Below, piece by piece: positions 43,067-54,511 of a DNA stretch of 64,000 nucleotides (within the stretch, counting starts at the first letter, position 1; the number at the start of each line of letters is the position of its first letter). Both the position numbers and the translations under genes were made by a program. The DNA is from Clitopilus passeckerianus. Lineage: Eukaryota; Basidiomycota; Agaricomycetes; Agaricales; Entolomataceae. The stretch spans positions 372,001 to 436,000 of the forward strand of contig CALYLX010000106.1 of NCBI GenBank assembly GCA_944990035.1, given 5' to 3'. The notes beneath the pieces are model-generated. The model was not told the DNA's origin. It saw only the letters and a program-made list of their open reading frames with translations, and did not search any database.

Positions 43067-44174
43067 GGTGGTCAGAAAACAAGCTGTAATACCTTTGGGC
43101 CCCCAAGGTCCGTCAAGATAGCTCAGCGTTGACTTGGCGTTGACATCATTTGCTGGACGGAAAGAGCGGACCGAGTCACCGCTCACAGTCTGATTACAGG
43201 GTTTAACCGGTCACTTGTACACTTGGCCATTTTTTTTCCGTCCCTGCGTTTCTGGCTCTTTTTTATGGGCTCATGCATACATATATACATTATTAGATCT
43301 CGAAAAATACTTGAATGGACTGCTCACTACTAGTACTCGCAAAGGAAGGCGAAAAACACCAAAAACGCGTTTGATCCACAATTAAAACTCCGCTTCGGCC
43401 GGTTCAGCCTGAGCCCAAGTGGAAGAAAAGGGAAGAAATAGGTATTCACGGCTTCCATATGACTGAGAACCACGGCAGACATGTCTAATAAGTAATATTC
43501 TACATCCCGTGCAAGAAAATCCTGTATCGTTCGGTGGAACCCTGCTAAAGAATAACGTGTACAAGTGAGTGATCATGCCGAAAATGCCATCAATTCTGAA
43601 AAACCTATCTCATTTTCGTATTTCGGCAGATTATAACTCTAGGTACCGGTCAGAGGTACGGATATACTATGCGCATAGTCTGAAACAGGACTTAAGTCAA
43701 AATGTCAAGTGAAGGTCGAGATATCGTGCAAACTATTTTCGGTGTACCCTGTACGTGATCGAGCTGGCCTCGCCTCAAAGTCACAGTCGCGCAAACTCTG
43801 CCTCATTTTTGCCAAGCAGTTTTCCCGCCTTTGCTTTGTATGTTGTTTGCCCAGAGGGCCAGAGTGGCCTGGCCTGCCTTGATACTCTGGGTTTGTGATT
43901 GAAAGCAGTTGCAGGACACTGCCTTTTTTGGGCGTTCCTTTGAAGTGGGAAAACAAAGCAAGTCCCAAATCCGGAATAGCCGACTCTGAAAGAACGCCTA
44001 GTGACCTTATATTTTACGACTTGAAAGGCAATGGACGTCTCTTTTCTACACTGTGCAAGGACCATAGGAACCTGAAAACAAGGTCTCGCAAATCCTCTAA
44101 AGGCCTACGATTCCGCAGAGAAACTTGCATCTGAAGCGCCAACCTCCCCCGAAACTGTTGCTGGTACAACCACC
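43067..44174. other. Intergenic, divergent promoters
   Basis: About 1.1 kb between the dehydrogenase and the next gene. Short frames only, including one at 43895-44134 without features. Confidence 0.5.
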
Positions 44175-45359
44175 ATGAACCAAAATAGACACTGCCGCGC
44201 CAAAAAGCTCTTCTCTCTCCCAAATCCCATCCAATCTCCTCACTGGGATGCTTATATCAAAAATCGCAGAGCCACCAAACAGATCAGCCGTCGTCTCAGC
44301 AAGGAACAAACCAGCGACCGATACGTGCAAGACATTCATTGCGCTGTTAAGGATGCCATTCGCCTGAATCTGACGAAGGAGGAAGTTGAAATGGTCCATA
44401 AAGGCATTGACGTCACCGACTGTTATTTCAGCACCGATCGTTGGGAGAACGTACGTATAACCTTCTGCTGATTGTTTCGACACCCGTTAACCAAAGCGTG
44501 GCATTGCAGCTAGATGAACTGGAAGTCATCACTCGCATCCACTCGGTTCACTCGCCCAAGTCCGTCGATGTCCATCTCGTACACCATTTCAACGAGTACA
44601 ACTGGATAACCACCGAATGGTCTTACTCTCTTGGGTTCCGCATCAACGAGTCGCCAGTCGAGCCCTTGCAGAGATACCCCGACAGCGGGAAAGGTGCCCA
44701 CCAGATGCACCGAACCAAGGGCTGGAAACCTTTCGGGTGGTTCTACATGGACGGGGATATGTCTGAACACTCACAATGTCCCATTCGTCGTGTCGACTTG
44801 GAGAGGGTGCATGATGCCCTTTTTGGCCCTGGTGGACGTGACAGCCTGCTTTGGGCTGATCCTGACGAATACGACGCCGACGAGCCTCTTCCACCTCTCG
44901 CAGACCGTATCACCCTCAAGCATACCGCACAGCTATTGCTCGCAGCTGTCGGCATCCAGTTCTGGATCTCCGACTCTGAGTGGTCTGGTGAGGACGATGG
45001 CTATGACCGTTTCCTTCCGGGCCATCAGCTTGGTGGACGCAAACCTGGTCTGAGCGCTGCTCATCTGCGTAAGATCTGTAACATTCCTCGTTTCTTGTCT
45101 GATGGTTCGTCTTTCTCGTCCCCTCACGCCGTCCGTGTGTTAACAGCTACCATCAGACTCTACCGATCTCACGCAAATGCAAATTGTTCGCCCGGAGGAG
45201 GCAGAGGAGATTGAGAGGGATGATGACATGGGCACCGAAATTAATACGTTGCTCGAAGGCATGTGGACCGACTTGAAGGGCGTTCGACGTGAGGAACGCC
45301 ATGTGTCGAGATATTCGGACAGCGATGATAGCGGGCTAATTTCTGCTTCATCGCAATAG
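44175..45359 (+). CDS. Unknown protein, 357 aa
   Basis: Three exons (44175-44450, 44510-45104, 45157-45359) give 357 residues. It has a basic N-terminus (MNQNRHCRAKKLFSLPNPI), a helical part with LNLTKEEVEMVHKGIDVTD, and a compact middle rich in aromatic residues: NEYNWITTEWSYSLGFRINE, GWKPFGWFYMDGDM and LLWADPDEYDADEPLPP. The acidic, Ser-rich C-terminus reads SDSDDSGLISASSQ. For the last intron the acceptor at CATCAG (45156) was used; an AG nine bases earlier (45147) also fits GT-AG, but in another frame it leads to a Gly-rich end and early stop. No signal peptide or membrane segment. I do not recognise the family. Confidence 0.6.
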
Positions 45360-45914
45360 GTTATCCAGTCGGATTTCGCTTTTGGATCTGCTGGACATAT
45401 TGACTCTTTTTTTCATTATTATTTTGGCCACGGACTCAGGCTACCTTACTTTAATACTTTAGATAATTTCTTTTTAGATGTATTGTTGGAACATCGCCTG
45501 TATACCCTAGGATAAACTACGTCGAAGTTGTATTACCTTGTCTCCAGTAGCACCAGAGTTTGCCATTTCCAAACTACGAATTGGTTGGAATTGATTTTTT
45601 TTCCACGTAGAAACATCAGCTTCATGGTGATAGTGATAACAATATGGAGCGTTTGCAGTGGATTCCCTGATATGTTTGTTTCTCTTTCCTGTTTTCTCGC
45701 CTTTGAACTGGTATTCATCGATTCATTAATCAAAGAGCTTTAGCCAGTGGAGTATTATTTCCTACATTCTGAAAGCTCCAGTGCCCTCCAACTCTGGCCC
45801 CTTACGCAAGTCCTCCACACATCTATGATGCCGGAGAGACGAATACAGCCGGACATTCGGCCCTGTGTTAAACGTGCGTGGCGTGTGTCCAAACTTGCCC
45901 ACCCGCTGGCAGAC
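45360..45914. other. Intergenic between convergent genes
   Basis: About 550 bases, AT-rich 3' flanks, no gene seen. Confidence 0.55.
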
Positions 45915-48900
45915 CTACTCACGTCGTACCAGCCCATCCGATCCTTCGGTGGGCCCGGGCAAGTCACTATATTGCAGCATCCCCACTGGGTACTGATGTG
46001 CCATGTCAGCCGCAGTAAATGGTATCACCTGGACAAGACTACACACCTTTTTAACATCGAGGTATTGGCTATCAATTGTATGGGCTGCATAGAGAACGCA
46101 GTCTGCACGTCCGGTCGATTTAAAGTACCAGTCTGGGATGGGAGCAAAGAAGGCTGGGTCGTGAGGCACATTTGATTCCAGTTTTTCGGATTTTCCTCTA
46201 GTCAGCCCCTTGAGTATGCCATCTTCGCGGTTTTCCCTCTTGGACCGCTTCTCGAGGCGGACCTTCCTGATAGCCTCACTGTTCAAGGTGCGGCGATTAT
46301 CGTAGACTGCGCTGTGATCGCTTGCGTGTGTACTTGCTTGGAACATGAGATCATCCGCTGATCGTGGCTTGAGTAGATTCTCCTGCTCTCTGTAATTGTG
46401 GGTGGAATATGTGTCGGTGCCGCCGAACATTTGTTTTCCCGGGGCTGGGCAGCCGCAAAAGGTATATGGGACCTTGAAGCGGGACTTCCAAGCTCGACAA
46501 GTCATGTCAAACGCTCGTTCGAGATTGGATTCATTCACTTTGTCATCACTAACACGGTCGTTAAGCTGAGAGAGTAGTAAAATTGCAACAGGTGACTTAC
46601 TGGTCCAGATGGAAATGCACGTATTTCTTGCAGTCCTCGTGATACTTGTTACCGAAAAGTTGATGGGTGTGCCAGGCAAGGTCGATGTCAAGAGTAGGCA
46701 CATATAACAGTTTGGGAGAAGTTGCAATCAGGTCAAGAAACCTGTTGGACAGTAAGTCATTCGGAAATCCATACGAGTGGAAAATTCGTACTTACGCGTG
46801 ATAACGCGTGACGACATGCTGCAGAATAACCTCATCGTCTGCCCGAGCAAAATACCCAGGTCTAGACCATCCCAACTCGTGCATCTTCTGGACAAAGGAG
46901 CCTTGTCTCAATACCTGTCCGATGAGGAGACTCAGTGATGTCCTCGGGGTCAATGTGAGAACCTTACCGCGCCAATTAAATCGACGGAGAAAACATTTCC
47001 ATCCGTGTAGGCGGAATAGATCTTTCGTAACCTAAGATAGAGCTTTCAGAGTGCGGCGAATGACTACAGACCTCATTACCCACATTTTGATGGAATCGTT
47101 GCCACTTTTCTTCCAGGCGTTGTTGATGGAGTTGATGAGGCGGCACAGCGTGAACTTGTGCTTTCTCAATATTTCGATAACCCAACCGGCGCGGGCAACA
47201 TTAACAGGGCGTATCAAGTCGTTCGACTGTAAAACCTCGTTTTTCACATATCGCTTGAGGATCGATAGAATCAGCTGCTCATCAGTGAATGCTTTGGGAC
47301 ACTGCAAGCTCTCGTATTTCGAGATAGCGGTATTTAGCCGTTGACCGTTGGGTCTGTTGATGGCGTATTGAGCCCATAGAGAACCACTGAAAAGAGATAT
47401 CAGCTTGCCGCGGGGGGTCAAGAAAGCCCGAAATTACAAACGCAAGGAATGATTGCAGGGTGTCATCCGATCGAACGATGTCCTCCGCTAACTTGCGAGC
47501 ACCCAGGGTGGACTTGCCAATGACTTTATTTACGAAATGACAATCGATGTTCGAGCAGAAGGCCTCAAAGTTTTGTTGTAGGAACCCCGTGCCATCCCTA
47601 CTCATAAAGGCTGGACATATTCAGCGTACGGTAAGGGAGTATGAACAAAGGGAAGACTGACGATGCTCGATATTGGCTTCGCAATCTGGGCATTTGAATA
47701 CTTTGAGGCGGGTTTGCCTAGCGTCTTCGAATATATCAAAGGCTCGTCCTTGCGTCTTGTTCTCCCATGTTTCTTTGCGTATATCCGTGACAGGTGCGTC
47801 AAGTAATATACTGAGTTCACCGGTCTGAAAATTTCAGGTCATTAAGCATCAGAAAGTACGACGTCAGGCAATTTACCAGTGCAGGCATAAATCTCAAGTG
47901 GCCGATGCGGGACAGAACACGGAGACATGGGATCCTTTTGGTGTCCTCTGCATACCATCTAGTAACTTCTTAGAACAGAGAAGCAGCCAAAACAACAGTG
48001 ACATACGCAGGATTCAATAGGTAGGTGTGCCAAACCTAAAACAACCGATAAGAGCCGGCATACAGAAGTCTATCGAGGCCCTTACCATCAGAACATCTAT
48101 TGGAGGCATAATCTCGTGGGTTGCATACTGAACATCTTCTGATTTCAGTGATTCACACCATATAGAAAACCTAAAAGGTCCGGAGAGTAAATACGGGTCT
48201 ACTCGGAATGAAATTTCAAGTACCTATCAACCGCGAACGAAACTAGCCAAGCCCAGCGTCGGTCCTTTTCTTGAGGAAAAGGTGTGACAGGTTGGTCATC
48301 GCGGTTGTCGAGGTCCTCCACAGTCCTTCTGAGGCGCCAAAACGCGTGCAGGAGAGACAGGTGTCCACTGACGTGGTGCGATGTCACCAGTGCTTCGGTC
48401 TTGTTGCTGAGAATGTAGTATGATGACGGATGGCTGTATTCCGGTGGATCGACATCAGCCATGGAATCCGATGTGCCATCATCAGTCCAGTGTAATTCGT
48501 GCAAGTCATTCCGCGAGTTCTGGTTCGTAGAAGTGTCTGATATTCGCAAAGCTCGTAAAGTCGGTGTTTCCGGCCGCTCCTCCTCGTCCTCATACAGGCT
48601 GGTCTGTGTGAGGGTCGATGTACTACCAAACTGATGCTCCAGAAATGCACTGGTTGGTGCATAGCGAAGCGTTGTTTGCCCAGAGTACGGAGCTGATGAA
48701 GATTCGTCTTCGTCATAACCATAAAGTGAGGGAGCAGTCCGGTAGCTGGGAGGGTATAGACTCTGGGTGTCCTGGATATCTCCATTGTCTGATATGGTGC
48801 GTTGGTCGTCATCCGGTGTGTAAGTAGCATAGCTTGGTGGACGCCTGGAGGTGTTCATTGAAGACATGGAGGGTTGACGGGAAAACTGCGCTCCAGAATG

Positions 48901-48957
48901 CTGGCTTGGACCACTTGGTGCCCATTCTCCGCTTCTCGGGACTCCTCGATAATCCAT
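45915..48957 (-). CDS. GRDP-like (DUF1399) protein, multi-exon
   Basis: Minus-strand gene with about ten introns. ATG 48957 begins MDYRGVPRSGEWAPSG; about 180 disordered residues follow. The folded part shows the repeated motif of this family, an Asp-rich strand then WHT: DVLMVWHTYLLNP near 48090 and DIDLAWHTHQLFGNKYHEDC near 46640. Other marks are WAWLVSFAVDRF, RFMPALTGELSILLDAPVTD, FLQQNFEAFCSNIDC, and AFDMTCRAWKSRFKVPYTFC followed by CPAPG. Related plant and fungal proteins (GRDP1 type) have poorly known roles in stress and development. The C-terminal end is the least certain: the last frame runs to a stop at 45915, but CVLYAAHTIDSQYLDVKK may splice elsewhere. Confidence 0.7.
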
Positions 48958-50949
48958 AGCGCTGAGATGGGCGCGATGCTGGCGTCGTGTTGCACACCAT
49001 CCCGCCAAGCTCGACGTTATATATGGTGAAAGGTGAGGTTGCAGCCATCACAGCATTACAAGCTCTTCTGATCTGCGCGCTATTCGGGATCACACGATGC
49101 TCTTACCTAGATTCAATCGGGGAAAGTCGGGGTACATTGGAGGAATAGCAGCGTGCTCGACGACAAAGGGTAGTCTCGGATTTCCCACGACCCTTGACTG
49201 ACCCCTTCCCATATACTTATGGGCCCGGATTTGGAGGGGTATTCTCAGAGCTAGCGCGTCGCGTTGGCGAGGAAAGCCGTTCAAGAATCATTTTCGTCCA
49301 AAAGACCGAGATATTAGAGAGCGGATCCGTTTAATTAGATGATAGTAGAGTATATGGAATGACTATTATACGCGACCCGTCGAGGACGTGAAATGGACGC
49401 TGACATAACGACAGAAAGTGTCAGAACGTCGCAAAGGTCCCTGGGGAGCACGGGCCCATTTTAGATGCTTACGTTGCGCGCATATTACAGTACTGGCTTG
49501 GTTACTGTAGCCTGAATTTCCTTCTTTGTTGTTTCGTCAATGCACTCGGGCTGGTTCACCCCGTTGTGATCACCTCGGCTTGTTCGCCGAATTGCCATCC
49601 GAATGCTTGCCACGAGTTGCACGCCAGTGTGGTGTGTTCATGGCCTTAATGCTTTCAACGAGATAATTCTACACTATGTTGGTACGGGCGATTCTTTGTA
49701 TACCACACTGCTGATAAGCCACAGGAGCCCCCGCAATGTGTCTCTGTACGGTGGATTGCCCACGAAAGAAAAATGTGTGCATGAGAAGCATGAGGCGTTT
49801 CAACTGTGGTGCTCACGTCGACACTCGACCGATATGGCTCCCTGACCCTCCACTGGAAACCCTGACGTTGATTTTTGATTTTGATCTTCAGTTTCTCTCT
49901 TTGCCACATGCTCGATTCCATGTTCATTACTGAACGGAGGTCTTGACGCGCTCTCCGACCCACAAGCACCGACATCGAATATTTCTATCAATTGATTGAT
50001 TTTAACTATCGATAGGCATCGACCAATAGGATGTAGTGCTCGTTGACGATCTGGCCTTCTTGGAGCGTCCGCTGAGATCGAACTTCATCAAAGCAAAAGA
50101 ACACGGTTGTCAAAAGCGCCACCATCTTCACCTGTCGCAGTGACTGGAAGAAATTTCCAAAAATACCAGCAATAATGCGCAAATTGTCACTTGTTATACG
50201 TTTCATGACCTCTGCCTTGACATCTTGCTGCGTCAGGAGGGACCGCACAAGACTCTAGAGGCCCTGATCTCTGGCCTGCCAAATACAAGATGTCTTTCCC
50301 TAAGTGGTTGAGTAAAAATCTAAAAGTCCCTGGCACCAGCGGCATGGTGTCAGAAATACGTCGAGTTGACCCATGAACATGGAGCTGAAGAGACTTGCTG
50401 TACCAAAGAAGAGCCGTAAGCAAGCCATGACCTTCAATGCTAGACTCTGAGTGGCTGGGAACCTATTTCAAGCTGAAGCGATGAGTCTCTTCTCGACATC
50501 CATCTGGACAACCTTCGCGGATTGGCCATGTTTTTTGGACTCTTTTTCTCCGAGCCCGACTTACAGCCGATGCCGTCGACAATTGGGGATTGCTTTGGCG
50601 CATCATATTTTGGTGCTGCACTCCAGTTTCTAACGGCATAATCTACTGCCAGGCAGTAATGTAACGGCGCCTGCCCGAGATCTTTTGTCAATTATACCCA
50701 ACGTACGATGCTGACACGATTTTTATCATGACAGAAGACCCATGAGCATGTGAGATTTGTTTGTTCTCTTTCACGGTTGGTCAAACCCACCGTGTTCTAG
50801 GTCAACAATCCTGGAGAGGGAATTTTTTCTCATCTCTATGTGAATTCTGCATATAAGGTGGGCCATATTCACCTTGAAAGATCAGGTCGCTCTCGAGCAT
50901 CCTTTCACAGAACAGTTCAAACTCGTTCATACCACTCTTATTCATCGCC
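48958..50949. other. Intergenic, about 2 kb, no supported gene
   Basis: Minus frames at 50006-50248 (KAEVMKRITSDNLRIIAGIF) and 50187-50423 are open, but I find no start, family match or clear exon chain. They may be a small undetected gene. The last 100 bases are the promoter of the secreted SH3-like gene. Confidence 0.45.
50851..50858 (+). promoter_or_regulatory. TATA-like box of the secreted SH3-like gene
   Basis: ATATAAGG about 95 bases before the ATG at 50950. Confidence 0.4.
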
Positions 50950-51481
50950 ATGAAGTTCTCTTCCATCGTCCTCCTCCCATTCGTTGTCGCCGCTGCCATC
51001 GCAGAGCCTGTTCCCAAGAAACCGGTCCCCAAGAAGGCTGCTTTGTTTGAGGACGTCGAGGTTCGCACGGAGTCCGCCGCGGCCGCCTATACCAACGTCA
51101 GAGTTAATACGGCTGCTCTGAAGTGCAGGACCTGCCCAAAGACGTCCTGCACCGCCACCAGGCAATACTCCAAAGGCACGGTATGTATCTGGCTCTTGCA
51201 TAGGGGATATTCAGGAAGACTAAACCATGTTCAAGATCGTCAAAGTCTCTTGTGACACGGCCACTGGTACCACCACCGTTGAGGGATATCCGTAAGTGCA
51301 TCTGACCCGTTCGAGAATCGTCATAATTGAAGGTTATACTAGGTGGTGGGGTAAGACTTCAGATGGGTGCTGGATTGCCGAGTATTATGTCGATTACTAT
51401 CGTACGTTGAGGTTCTCCGTGATTATAGACCGCGAAATTAACAGAAATAACTATACAGAGGGTGCTCCCCCCAGCTGCTAG
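50950..51481 (+). CDS. Secreted SH3-like domain protein, 122 aa
   Basis: Four exons (50950-51180, 51236-51291, 51343-51401, 51459-51481) give 122 residues. The signal peptide is MKFSSIVLLPFVVAAAIAEP. After a Lys/Pro linker (PKKPVPKKAAL) the domain begins VRVNTAALKCRTCPKTSC. It continues with QYSKGT and VKVSCDTATG, then WWGKTSDGCWIAEYYVDYY and a final PPSC. This is the layout of bacterial-type SH3 domains in fungi: a TAALNCR-like start, then strands ending in a W-I-x-x-Y(V) signature. Six cysteines suggest disulphides. Likely a cell-wall or apoplastic protein; ligand unknown. For the last intron the acceptor TATACAG was used because it keeps phase and ends at once in a Cys and a stop. Confidence 0.72.
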
Positions 51482-51977
51482 AGAGCTCAAGAATGGAACA
51501 TGGTCCGATTTTTAATGCTGTTATACAGAGAAAGAACGAAAAGATTCCAGCTAATAATACCGAAAACCCAGATACCCTTGTATTTTCTTGTTACTGTATG
51601 CCAAATAAGTTGTTGAGAAATGCCTGGATCGCTGAGCACACTCGTGACATGCCCAGAATGCTCCGAGTCTAGGCGACGACTGAATGTTACGACGCGAGCC
51701 TGTTTGGTCACCCATTCCTTTGAGTAGTCGGTTAGGGGAAGGAGAAAAACGTTTCTATCGACAGCATTCTAACGGATTCGACCGCACAAGTCAAGCGGAA
51801 ATGGCTCTCAAAGGCTTCTGGTTGAATGATTTCTAGTTTTAAAGTCCCAATCTAACTACCAAACAAACAGCGTAACAACAGATACGTAGTATCTAGCACC
51901 CCGTGTGACAGACAAATGCAATGGGCAGAGGCGAGTCACGACAGTACCGGGGAGAGAAACCTTTGCATTCTGGTACG
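51482..51977. other. Intergenic between convergent genes
   Basis: About 500 bases, no gene seen. Confidence 0.55.
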
Positions 51978-52731
51978 CTAGGAAGGTTCAAGGCTATCAG
52001 CGGAAGAAGGTAAAGAAGAGGAATACTTCTTTCTCTTCGCGTGCATTTGTGCCCGTACATTGAGTTCTTTGTCACTTATACCCCGCAAATAGGATTCCTT
52101 CAAGTTGGGAAGATGCTTTTTGAGAGCTTCTTGACGTCTTTTTACCCGCGAAGTGTGGTGGTCGAAGTTCAGTGATCGCAATGCCAACTCTGAGTAGTCG
52201 CGCCTGGCTCGACAAGCAGCAAGACTTTGTGAGTGTGACCCGTCCTCAGATATATTTCGTTCCTGGAGGATAGTCAACATTATATCATAGCATCTGTTGT
52301 TCTTATGCGCCTCCCATTCATACTGAATTGACTCCCATGTCAGGTCCAGTAGCTTGGATTCTATGTCTTCTAGATTGTTTGGCAGGGTATCGGGGGTGTA
52401 CTCCGGTGATTCCAGTTTTCTAAGCGGGGAGATGGGAGAGCTTCTGAATAAGTCAAAGCTAGGGGGATAGCATAAAATATGTAGCTTTGGCTTTGCTCCT
52501 CTCTGAGAAAGAGACCTCGGGGAAGAGGCCGGACAGGAATTGGAGGGAGCTGACGATGCTCTCGGCGAATTGACGGGTGCAACATCATTGTTTGTAGTTT
52601 GAGTGGATAAAGACGGGATGTCACCGGCGTGGTGGTCCTCGGTAGGGGGTCCAAGCTCAAAGACAGATGGTAGGGGGTCGGAGTAGCCCTTATGCTTTTC
52701 TAGGCCATTAAGGCTAAACCTGAGTTCTTCC
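51978..52731 (-). CDS. Unknown helical protein, about 250 aa (start unresolved)
   Basis: A single minus-strand frame of about 250 codons. The first half is Ser/Pro-rich (SSAPSNSCPASSPRSLSQRG). The second half is charged and helical: LEDIESKLLDLTWESIQYEW, EAHKNNRCYDIMLTILQERN and VKRRQEALKKHLPNLKESYL, with a basic end HAKRKKYSSSLPSSADS. The upstream end of the frame has no ATG (the first codon at 52731-52733 is TTG), so the true start is probably in a 5' exon not found or in a different frame nearby (a MDFFQLPLS frame starts at about 52826). I do not recognise the family. Confidence 0.5.
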
Positions 52732-53068
52732 AAGACCTGTCCAAGACCGCCTGGGAAAAAGTTCTCGTTTTAATTTTGCTCCCAAGAGGATTGAGCGAAA
52801 GTGGGAGCTGGAAGAAGTCCATGAGACTAAGAACAGCGGTTAATTGCAAGCACTTATATAACACTTGTAGAGGGTATCTCGAAGGGCACGGAATGGACCT
52901 TGTATATTTGGTCCAAAGGCTGCAACCAAACAATTCGTTCGCGTTGCAAACACGCGTCGAGAACGAGGGCGAGATCCTACGTGCACCGCCAACGACCTGG
53001 CTAAACCGACTGCCATACCCTCTCTCCTGACTTAATTTCCGTGAATTACCTGACGAACTAGTCCAACC

Positions 53069-54133
53069 ATGCCAAAGAAAGATGCCGGAGCAGGCCCTAT
53101 ATCCGCCCAAGCACAACAAGATCTAGTCTCGGACGGCATCGAAAACTATGAGCTTCCACGATCGGTCGTGATGAGGATAGCCAGGTCTGTGGTGGGTTTC
53201 TCTTTGTATAGCCTGCGAGGTGGCTCTCTAAAGCTCTAGCTCTGCGTGTCAGGTCCCAGATAATACGAAATTGCAGAAGGACACAGGGTATGCACTACTG
53301 AAAGGCTCGGTGGTGTTCATTAATTATCTTGGTGAGTTAGAAGACTGTAGATCTATCAACAGGAATTAATATTTTTTCTTGATGTTCAGCTGCTACGTGT
53401 GTTTTTTTTTTCTTGTCTGGAGTTACCAGAATGTGCCTGACTGTTATCACTCTCAAGTGCCCATGATGTCGCCGTCTCAAAACAGCACAAAAGCATATCC
53501 GCTTCCGACGTCGTTAAAGCCATGGAACTCATAGGCTTTGGTGACATGACGGACTACCTTCAGACCGAACTCAATGGTACGCTCTACTTCTGCCAATTTC
53601 TGCGATCATGCATTCATGATTCGTCTGCCTGGTTAGTATACCGTGAAAACCAGAAAAGTGACAAAGGCAAGAAAAGCGGCAGTACCGGGGGTACCTCACA
53701 TAAAAAGACACCATCTACTTCTGCCTCAGCTTCTGCAGCTGCTCCGGCCTCGAAGGGCAAAGCAAAGGCAACCAAGCCTCCTTCGACTCCGGCATTGACG
53801 AGGGCACCCAAACCTGCGAGCGCGGCAGCTCCGGCAGCAGCAGCAGCTGCTGTGGTACCTGCTGCAGTAGCTCAAGAGCCTGTGGAGATGGAGGTCGATG
53901 GACAAGAACCGGTTGTGCCTGCAAAGAAGGCGGACGTGGAAGAGGAAAAGCCAGAGGCACCTGAAGAGGGTGATGATGAAGAGGACGATGAAGAGGATGA
54001 GGACGACACCGATGATGATGACGACGAGGAAGAAGAGGTACCAGCTGAAGATAAGATGGAAGTTGAAGAGGAGGAGTTGAGGAAGGATGCGAAGGGGTTG
54101 GATGCTCATGATATACGGGATGATGATTCGTAG
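53069..54133 (+). CDS. DPB4: Histone-fold subunit Dpb4/POLE3, 274 aa
   Basis: Five exons (53069-53191, 53253-53331, 53390-53396, 53458-53576, 53637-54133) give 274 residues. The histone fold of the CBF/NF-YB type spans about residues 24-105: LPRSVVMRIARSVVP, ALLKGSVVFINYLAATAHD, SKQHKSISASDVVKAMELIG and LQTELNVYRENQKSD. In the cell this subunit pairs with a Dpb3/POLE4 partner in DNA polymerase epsilon and in ISWI-type remodellers. After it come an Ala/Pro/Lys-rich linker and a very acidic C-terminus (runs of Glu and Asp, residues about 205-260). Exon three is a 7-nt micro-exon (CTGCTAC); leaving it out breaks the ATAHD motif and the frame. Confidence 0.9.
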
Positions 54134-54511
54134 CTGTCTATTATCCCTTCTCAGATGCTTGTACATTACTTCCTTTTTCTGGCGCATATTGAGCACCTTG
54201 CCTACAACCCACGCTACAATATACTTAGGTCTCCTCCAAGTTCACTGTATGATTGGCTGTCATTTGGCAGTCTATCAGCCACCAGGCACCACTAACAGTT
54301 GGCTGCTAGCCAGTGCTTTCGGGTCGGCAAAGCGTAAAAGTCACACTCGATGACTATGTCAAGCCACGAAGCCGAAAGCTTTAAATGTATACGATTAGCC
54401 TTGCATCGGGTGTATTTGTATGAGAAAGGTGCCCGCAGGCAGCTACATTGATTGCACATGAAAGTTCGGGACAAGAGCCCGTCACGTCCGCGTCACATTG
54501 ACCAGGCCCCA
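54134..54511. other. Intergenic between Dpb4 and TTC7/YPP1 genes
   Basis: About 380 bases. In-frame codons upstream of 54512, including an ATG at 54458, could extend the next protein by 18 residues. Confidence 0.5.

Noticed and set aside
53726..54196. A 156-codon hydrophobic antisense frame over the acidic tail of Dpb4
   Set aside because: It is the mirror of GAA/GAT-rich codons, which always give Leu/Ile/Phe runs in antisense.
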